A DNA stretch of 8,912 nucleotides. Origin: Pelotomaculum sp. Lineage in GTDB: Bacteria > Bacillota > Desulfotomaculia > Desulfotomaculales > Pelotomaculaceae. The notes beneath the pieces were generated by a model. The model was not told the DNA's origin. It was given only the letters and a program-made list of their open reading frames with translations, and did not search any database. Below are positions 5,396-8,912 of the stretch, piece by piece. Position numbers and translations under genes: made by a program. Numbering within the stretch: the first letter of the stretch is position 1; every line of letters begins with the position of its first letter. The stretch is taken from the NCBI GenBank assembly GCA_003489345.1, contig DNIT01000134.1, positions 1 through 8,912 on the forward strand, written 5' to 3'.

Positions 5396-6082
5396 TTAGT
5401 CAATAACAGGCATGGCTGATACCTGCCGCAGGTACTTTTGAGGAAGGCCAAAGAACTGCCCGCCGTCAAGTATCTTTTGCAGGTACTGCCGGGATGGAAA
5501 CAGCATACGGTGCGACTTGAACACAGATGACTCCACACACATCATACCGACCGCCCCTTCCACCGGTATCCTGATTTTCACCTCTTCCGCTGCGTGATCC
5601 TTTTGCATTGATTCCATATGGTACACTGCTCCCCATACCTCGCTGTCAGGGGATCTGCATAAATTTGCCACCCCCCCGCCGGCGACCCCGGTTTTGCTAT
5701 CGTCAAAGGTCAGGCGGTAGCCCTTAAGGCATCCCCTCATCAAAAAATGCACGCCCGGCGATGAACGATATCGTTCAGGTTCGAGCTCCGGTCCATAGGC
5801 AAAATAAAGGCAGGCCTCTCCCGCCAGCAACGGCAGTTGACCGGCAATGAGGTCGTCAATTTCCTGCCTGTTCTCATGGACGCTAAAAAACCTGCGTTCT
5901 GCAAGCGGCTTCATCTCGTCACCGTCAAAAGAGCGGATTTTTCCGCCCAGAACCAGCACGCCCATTGCCTCCTCCAGTTCTTTAACCTGCAGGTTCGAAC
6001 GGTTTAATATGGTTTGGAAAGTCAGGGCATTATCCGCTTCCCTGATAACGCAGAGGACCAACAAGTTCTTGTCCAGCGCCAA
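5396..6082 (-). CDS. winged-helix plus gamma-glutamylcyclotransferase-like protein
   Basis: This encodes a 228-residue soluble protein. Residues 1-60 look like a winged helix: LLVLCVIREADNALTFQTIL followed by a helix and a short GGKIRSFDGD wing. Residues 90-220 match the GGCT/AIG2 fold: LYFAYGPEL (92-100), a CLKGYRLTFDDSKTGVAG strand region, VWGAVYHM (149-156) and a C-terminal YLQKILDGGQFFGLPQKYL. The family's substrate loop YGSNL is altered to YGPEL. The usual acidic LDxxEG catalytic segment after the VWG strand is not visible, so catalysis on gamma-glutamyl amines is doubtful; it may be a sensor. The TTG start at 6080-6082 has GGAGGGG 7 nt before it. It precedes the S24 repressor gene by 26 nt and probably forms a two-gene regulatory unit with it. 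Function unknown. Confidence 0.72.
   Translation of the reverse strand: MALDKNLLVLCVIREADNALTFQTILNRSNLQVKELEEAMGVLVLGGKIRSFDGDEMKPLAERRFFSVHENRQEIDDLIAGQLPLLAGEACLYFAYGPELEPERYRSSPGVHFLMRGCLKGYRLTFDDSKTGVAGGGVANLCRSPDSEVWGAVYHMESMQKDHAAEEVKIRIPVEGAVGMMCVESSVFKSHRMLFPSRQYLQKILDGGQFFGLPQKYLRQVSAMPVID
5762..5777. repeat. perfect 16-bp palindrome inside the GGCT-like gene
   Basis: TGAACGATATCGTTCA is its own reverse complement. It contains GAAC and GTTC half sites, like Firmicutes SOS boxes, but with 6 nt rather than 4 nt between them. It lies within codons for the region just after the YGPEL loop, about 390 bp upstream of the repressor start. It may be an intragenic operator for the neighbouring S24 repressor, or chance. 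Confidence 0.3.
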
Positions 6083-6139
6083 ACGAATTCCCCTCCCGCT
6101 TCAAGCAGAATTTCTCCAATTAAAATATTAATAACTTCT

Positions 6140-6152
6140 ACCTCGCCGAGGT
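6140..6152. promoter_or_regulatory. 13-bp palindrome upstream of the GGCT-like/repressor operon
   Basis: ACCTCG-C-CGAGGT is a perfect inverted repeat with 6-bp arms in the divergent region. On the minus strand it falls between a weak TTTAAC and TATTAA pair that could be -35 and -10 boxes 17 nt apart. That would be a natural place for an autorepressor to bind. The promoter elements are weak and the assignment is inference. Confidence 0.3.
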
Positions 6153-6179
6153 TAAATCCTTTTCTAAAGCGCATGCCTA

Positions 6180-6228
6180 TTGACACAAGCCTGTTCAATT
6201 GATAGACTGATACACAGTAACTTAATAT
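6180..6228 (+). promoter_or_regulatory. promoter(s) of the SAM-riboswitch leader
   Basis: Two overlapping sigma-A candidates are visible. TTGACA (6180-6185) is a perfect -35 box, 17 nt from TAGACT (6203-6208). TTGATA (6199-6204) is 18 nt from TAATAT (6223-6228). The second would start RNA near 6235, right at the P1 helix of the riboswitch, and the first about 20 nt earlier. Either yields a complete aptamer. Confidence 0.6.
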
Positions 6229-6233
6229 CTTTG

Positions 6234-6344
6234 CTCTTATCCGGAGTGGTGGAGGGACTGGCCCAATGAAGCCCGGCAACCTTGGGGTTACCCCAAAAAG
6301 GTGCTAATTCCTGCAGAAGATATTTTTCTTCTGACAGATAAGGG
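6234..6344 (+). promoter_or_regulatory. SAM-I (S-box) riboswitch aptamer
   Basis: The conserved core is nearly canonical. P1 is CTCTTATC (6234-6241) with GATAAGGG (6337-6344). GGTGGAGGGACTGGCCC and the following ATGAAGCCCGGCAACC form the P2/pseudoknot region and the binding core. P3 is formed by TTGGGG/CCCCAA (6282-6296). The motif GGTGCTAATTCC (6300-6311) follows. P4 is CAGAAGA/TCTTCTG (6314-6333), leading into GACAGATAAG. S-box RNAs bind S-adenosylmethionine and turn off methionine and sulfur genes when SAM is abundant. It lies directly upstream of the homocysteine gene set, with an attenuator after it. Confidence 0.97.
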
Positions 6345-6402
6345 GGAAAGCGTTGACTTAGACTTTCCAGCCCCTTCTGTCTTAGAAGGGGTATTCTTAT
6401 TA
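6333..6402 (+). terminator. riboswitch expression platform: terminator with competing antiterminator
   Basis: The terminator stem is CCCCTTCT (6371-6378) with AGAAGGGG (6384-6391) and loop GTCTT, followed by the T-rich TATTCTTATT. A competing antiterminator can form from three helices. GACAG (6333-6337) pairs with CTGTC (6377-6381), AAGGGG (6340-6345) with CCCCTT (6371-6376), and GAAAG (6346-6350) with CTTTC (6363-6367). These total 16 bp with only an AU and a CAG bulge. The antiterminator uses the 3' strand of P1, so SAM binding to the aptamer should free the terminator and stop transcription. Confidence 0.88.
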
Positions 6403-6447
6403 AGGACGGCAAGAGCAAATGTTTAAAGCAGGAGGGACGCAGGAACA

Positions 6448-7653
6448 ATGGCAATCGAAAAGACTTACGCCGAAATCAATGAAAAGATTAAGTCCGGCAA
6501 AGCGGTTGTGCTAACTGCCGAGGAAGTAATCGGCCTGGTTGAAGAAAAAGGACTTACCGAAGCTGCCCGGCAGGTAGATGTGGTTACCACCGGAACATTT
6601 GCCCCCATGTGTTCTTCCGGTGTATTTCTTAATTTCGGTCATTCCAAGCCCAAGATGAAGATGCAAAAAGTTTGGCTTAACGGTGTCCCGGCCTACTCCG
6701 GAATAGCCGCTGTCGACGCCTATCTTGGCGCAACGGAACTTCCCGAGGGCGACCCCTGCAACAACAATTATCCTGGTGAATTCCGGTACGGGGGCGGACA
6801 TGTAATCCAGGACCTGCTAATGGGTAAAAAGGTCAAACTGGAAGCCACCGCCTACGGCACCGACTGCTACCCACGCCGTGAGCTCGAGACTTATATAACC
6901 CTGGACGACATGAACGAAGCAACCCTTTTTAATCCACGCAACTCCTACCAGAACTACAATTGCGGGGTTAACTTGAGCAACCGGGTTATTTATACCTACA
7001 TGGGAGTATTGAAACCGAATCTGGGCAACGCGCATTACTGCAGCGCCGGGCAGCTCAGCCCGCTTTTAAACGATCCCTACTTTTTAACCATAGGCATGGG
7101 AACCAAGATCTTCCTGGGGGGCGGGATCGGGTATGTGGCCTGGAACGGCACCCAGCATTTCCCCGAAATTCAAAAAGACGCTGCAGGACACAGCTACGGA
7201 CCGGCCGGCGGAACTCTCTCGGTTGTAGGCGATTTAAAACAAATGAACGCCAACTGGTTGCTTGGAACCAGCTTCCTTGGTTACGGCGTTACCCTTTCCG
7301 TAAGCATAGGCATACCCATTCCCGTCCTGAACGAAGAAGTGATGCGCTGTGTATCGGTCAGTGACCGCGACCTCTATGCCCCCATCGTCGATTACGGTGA
7401 AGCTTACGGCCAGCGGCTGCCCAGCGACCTGGGCTTCGCCAGCTATGCCGAGCTGAAGTCGGGAACCATCACCGTCAACGGCCAAAAAATCCCTGCAGCT
7501 CCCCTGTCTAGCTATCCCAAAGCCAGGGAAATCGCCGCTACCCTCAAGGAATGGATCTGCAAAGGGGACTTTCTCCTGACCGAACCGGTAAAGCTGCTCC
7601 CTTCCTACCGGGACGGCATTCAGTCTAAGAAGCTGGAAATCAGAGGCCTGTAA
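6448..7653 (+). CDS. homocysteine biosynthesis protein, COG1900/DUF39 (HcyBio) family
   Basis: This encodes a 401-residue soluble protein matching the COG1900 family along its whole length. Landmarks are VVTTGTFAPMCSSGVFLNFGHSKP-type sequence at 45-68 and GDPCNNNYPGEFRYGGGHVI at 101-120. They continue with ATAYGTDCYPRRE (133-145), the glycine-rich GTKIFLGGGIGY, and a C-terminal half ending in a YGxAYGQR-type segment. In Methanosarcina the homologue works with an NIL-ferredoxin to make homocysteine from aspartate semialdehyde and a sulfur donor. Two conserved cysteines are held to carry persulfide chemistry; C55 and C140 are the likely equivalents here. There is no C-terminal CBS domain, unlike some relatives. 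ATG at 6448 follows GGAGGG (6431-6436). The SAM-I riboswitch upstream supports a methionine-pathway role. Confidence 0.93.
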   Translation: MAIEKTYAEINEKIKSGKAVVLTAEEVIGLVEEKGLTEAARQVDVVTTGTFAPMCSSGVFLNFGHSKPKMKMQKVWLNGVPAYSGIAAVDAYLGATELPEGDPCNNNYPGEFRYGGGHVIQDLLMGKKVKLEATAYGTDCYPRRELETYITLDDMNEATLFNPRNSYQNYNCGVNLSNRVIYTYMGVLKPNLGNAHYCSAGQLSPLLNDPYFLTIGMGTKIFLGGGIGYVAWNGTQHFPEIQKDAAGHSYGPAGGTLSVVGDLKQMNANWLLGTSFLGYGVTLSVSIGIPIPVLNEEVMRCVSVSDRDLYAPIVDYGEAYGQRLPSDLGFASYAELKSGTITVNGQKIPAAPLSSYPKAREIAATLKEWICKGDFLLTEPVKLLPSYRDGIQSKKLEIRGL

Positions 7654-7673
7654 CAAACAATGCTGCACTGAAA

Positions 7674-7704
7674 AGGAAGCAAGGGGACGGTTCTTTTGCT
7701 TCCT
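7674..7704. repeat. palindromic REP-like element
   Basis: AGGAAGCAA (7674-7682) is the reverse complement of TTGCTTCCT (7696-7704), enclosing GGGGACGGTTCTT. The GGGGACGGTTC core resembles dispersed palindromic sequences that I remember from many Clostridia and other genomes and that are often linked to RAYT (Y1) transposases; this is recall, not a search. It lies 20 nt after the COG1900 stop codon. The hairpin could protect mRNA or cause partial termination, though no U-run follows. Confidence 0.5.
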
Positions 7705-7760
7705 ACTCTGAGAATAAATGTACAACGTTTTAGCCCATAGAGAGCATATAAAAAATGCAG

Positions 7761-7828
7761 GGTCGAATTCATTCGCACAAATGCAACATTGTCCGGTGCC
7801 GACGCGCCGTGTGCGATTTAGCTCGCAC
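7761..7828. repeat. pair of related small palindromes in the operon gap
   Basis: The segment CGAATTCATTCGCAC (7764-7778) contains the small dyad CGAAT/ATTCG. The segment GTGCGATTTAGCTCGCAC (7811-7828) is a hairpin with 6-bp arms GTGCGA/TCGCAC. Both end in TCGCAC and look like two diverged copies of one GTGCGA-loop-TCGCAC unit. The rest of the 7654-7888 gap shows no gene and no convincing promoter. The open frame before 7889 lacks a ribosome binding site. Confidence 0.35.
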
Positions 7829-7888
7829 CTGTATCAAGAGCACCGCTGCAGCCCTTGGAGTATGATAATCTGCAAAGGAGTGAACGGC

Positions 7889-8290
7889 ATGGCGCCGAAT
7901 AAAATAATCCTACGCTTTGGCGAGAACACGTCTGATCAGCCGATTATATACCGTCTGGTCAAGGACTACGACCTGGTCATCAATATCCTCAAGGCCAACG
8001 TCAACCCCAATAAAGAGGGAACGATGGTTTTGGAGCTTACTGGGGAAAAATACGAGGAGGGGTTGGGCTACCTGCGAGACCAGGGAATCAGAGTGCAGCC
8101 GCTTGCGGAAGAAGTCTTCCGCAACGAGGAGAGGTGCATTAGCTGCGGAGCGTGTACGGGTATCTGCCCCACCCACGCACTGAGCCTGGAAAGGCCTTCC
8201 ATGGAAGTAAAGTTTGACAGCGATAACTGTATCGTCTGTCAGCTGTGTGTCAAAGTCTGCCCGCTAAAAGCAATGGAGGTCAGGTTTTAG
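7889..8290 (+). CDS. NIL-domain ferredoxin with two [4Fe-4S] clusters
   Basis: This encodes a 133-residue protein. Residues 4-75 form an NIL (ferredoxin-like ACT-type) domain, with IILRFGENTSDQPIIYRLV at the start and GTMVLELTGEKYEEGLGYL in the middle. Residues 78-133 hold two cluster motifs, C83-C86-C89-C93-P and C114-C117-C120-C124-P, the classic bacterial 2[4Fe-4S] pattern. The homologue in methanogens is encoded beside the COG1900 gene and is needed for homocysteine formation, presumably by supplying electrons or handling sulfur. The NIL domain is otherwise known from the C-terminus of the MetN methionine transporter ATPase, which again points to methionine metabolism. ATG at 7889 is set by AAAGGAG (7874-7880) 8 nt upstream; in-frame upstream codons are not coding. 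It ends 2 nt before the next gene. Confidence 0.93.
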   Translation: MAPNKIILRFGENTSDQPIIYRLVKDYDLVINILKANVNPNKEGTMVLELTGEKYEEGLGYLRDQGIRVQPLAEEVFRNEERCISCGACTGICPTHALSLERPSMEVKFDSDNCIVCQLCVKVCPLKAMEVRF

Positions 8291-8292
8291 AT

Positions 8293-8912
8293 TTGGAATA
8301 CCTGAAGCGTACTTACCGGACTTTATTCCGCCAGGACGACCTGGTCCATTTCCAGGTGGTGGTGCGCCAGACCGACCTGGATATCGGGGTGCGCCGGGAG
8401 AGGTTTTCTCCTGCATTGGCGAACTGGGTGGAAAAGCTGCTCCGGGAACTGCGGGAGCCTTTTGAAGTATATATTAAGGAGCACCCGGCTTTTCTTCATT
8501 CACTGGTACCGTGTGAACCGCTGTCCGGTGCCCCACCCATCGCCGTCGACATGGCGCAGGCGGCTCGCCTCGCCGGGGTAGGCCCGATGGCCGCCGTGGC
8601 CGGAGCTTTTGCCCAGTACATCGGTAGGGCTCTGGCCAGACGGTCAAAGGATATTATTGTTGAAAACGGCGGAGACATCTACCTGCGCAGCACCCGCCGG
8701 CGTACTATAGGTATTTTTGCCGGGGCCTCCCCCCTGTCGAACCGTATTGCCCTCGAAATCAAACCGGAGGATACTCCAATAGGTATCTGCACTTCTTCAG
8801 GAACCGTGGGCCCCTCCTTCAGCAAGGGCCGCGCGGACGCCGCCGTGCTCCTCTCACCTTCCGCCATCCTGGCCGACGCCGTGGCCACGGCCGCCGGCAA
8901 CATGGTCCAAGA
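8293..8912 (+). CDS. UPF0280 (COG2122) family protein, ApbE-like, partial at the window end
   Basis: The frame is open from a TTG at 8293-8295 to the window edge, giving 206 residues without a stop; the family is usually about 230-260 residues, so only the C-terminus is missing. Motifs are the N-terminal YLKRTYRTLFRQDDLVHFQV, the central IAVDMAQAARLAGVGPMAAVAG (83-104), VENGGDIYLR (123-132) and GICTSSGTVGPSFSKGRADA (164-183). The last two resemble the FAD/flavin-binding fold of ApbE. The TTG start is preceded by GGAGG (8275-8279) and by CAGG 8 nt away, both inside the ferredoxin gene's end, suggesting translational coupling. COG2122 genes cluster with the COG1900 and NIL-ferredoxin genes in anaerobes and are implicated in homocysteine synthesis; the biochemical role is not settled. 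GC content is clearly higher here than to the left. Confidence 0.92.
   Translation, partial: MEYLKRTYRTLFRQDDLVHFQVVVRQTDLDIGVRRERFSPALANWVEKLLRELREPFEVYIKEHPAFLHSLVPCEPLSGAPPIAVDMAQAARLAGVGPMAAVAGAFAQYIGRALARRSKDIIVENGGDIYLRSTRRRTIGIFAGASPLSNRIALEIKPEDTPIGICTSSGTVGPSFSKGRADAAVLLSPSAILADAVATAAGNMVQ

Noticed and set aside
4692..6082. Prophage or integrative element because of the S24 repressor
   Set aside because: No integrase, excisionase, replication or structural genes and no attachment repeats beside the tRNA were found. The tRNA is about 4.6 kb away and intact with no duplicated 3' end in the window.
6022..6279. Minus-strand open frame covering the upstream part of the GGCT-like gene and the riboswitch
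   Set aside because: It overlaps the conserved SAM-I aptamer and the start of a better supported gene, and the internal ATG at 6172-6174 has no ribosome binding site. The middle part reads somewhat protein-like but nothing else supports it.
6164..6454. Minus-strand open frame across the whole riboswitch and attenuator
   Set aside because: It is antisense to a structured, conserved RNA element; the open frame is a by-product of that sequence.
7718..7888. N-terminal extension of the NIL-ferredoxin by 57 codons
   Set aside because: The family starts at the NIL domain, AAAGGAG marks ATG 7889, and the extension runs through palindromic repeats without protein-like composition.

Overview
The window looks like chromosomal DNA of an anaerobic, low-to-mid GC Gram-positive bacterium, probably a Clostridia/Peptococcaceae-type organism (inference). 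The reasons are strong Shine-Dalgarno sites, frequent TTG starts, sigma-A-like promoters, a SAM-I (S-box) riboswitch with an attenuator, a DUF378 membrane protein, and a homocysteine synthesis gene set known mainly from methanogens and strict anaerobes. No phage structural genes, transposases or CRISPR arrays are visible.

Left part (1-3800, all genes on the minus strand): a tRNA-Ala(GGC) with its own promoter; a stand-alone class I SAM-dependent methyltransferase with a perfect 17-bp palindrome just upstream of its start; and a compact three-gene operon read from 3555 down to 1268. That operon encodes a DPM1-like family 2 glycosyltransferase, a GtrA-family membrane protein and a PIG-V-like GT-C mannosyltransferase. 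Together they look like a module that makes a polyprenyl-phosphate sugar, moves it across the membrane and transfers the sugar on the outer face.

Middle part (3800-6100): a 75-residue DUF378 membrane protein with a terminator; a 48-codon cysteine-containing ORF with an ideal ribosome binding site and an intrinsic terminator overlapping its stop codon; and a small zinc-ribbon-like protein behind a good promoter. The last of these converges on, and overlaps by 6 bp, a minus-strand pair: a winged-helix/gamma-glutamylcyclotransferase-like protein of unknown function (upstream) and an XRE-S24 LexA/CI-type repressor with an intact Ser-Lys dyad (downstream).

Right part (6180-8912, plus strand): a promoter, a complete SAM-I riboswitch and a terminator/antiterminator switch precede a COG1900/DUF39 homocysteine biosynthesis protein, an NIL-domain two-[4Fe-4S] ferredoxin and a UPF0280 (COG2122) protein that runs off the window end. 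These three families correspond to the set implicated in homocysteine formation from aspartate semialdehyde and sulfide in methanogens. SAM-responsive control of the first gene independently ties the locus to methionine supply. A 235-bp gap containing several small palindromes separates the first and second genes.
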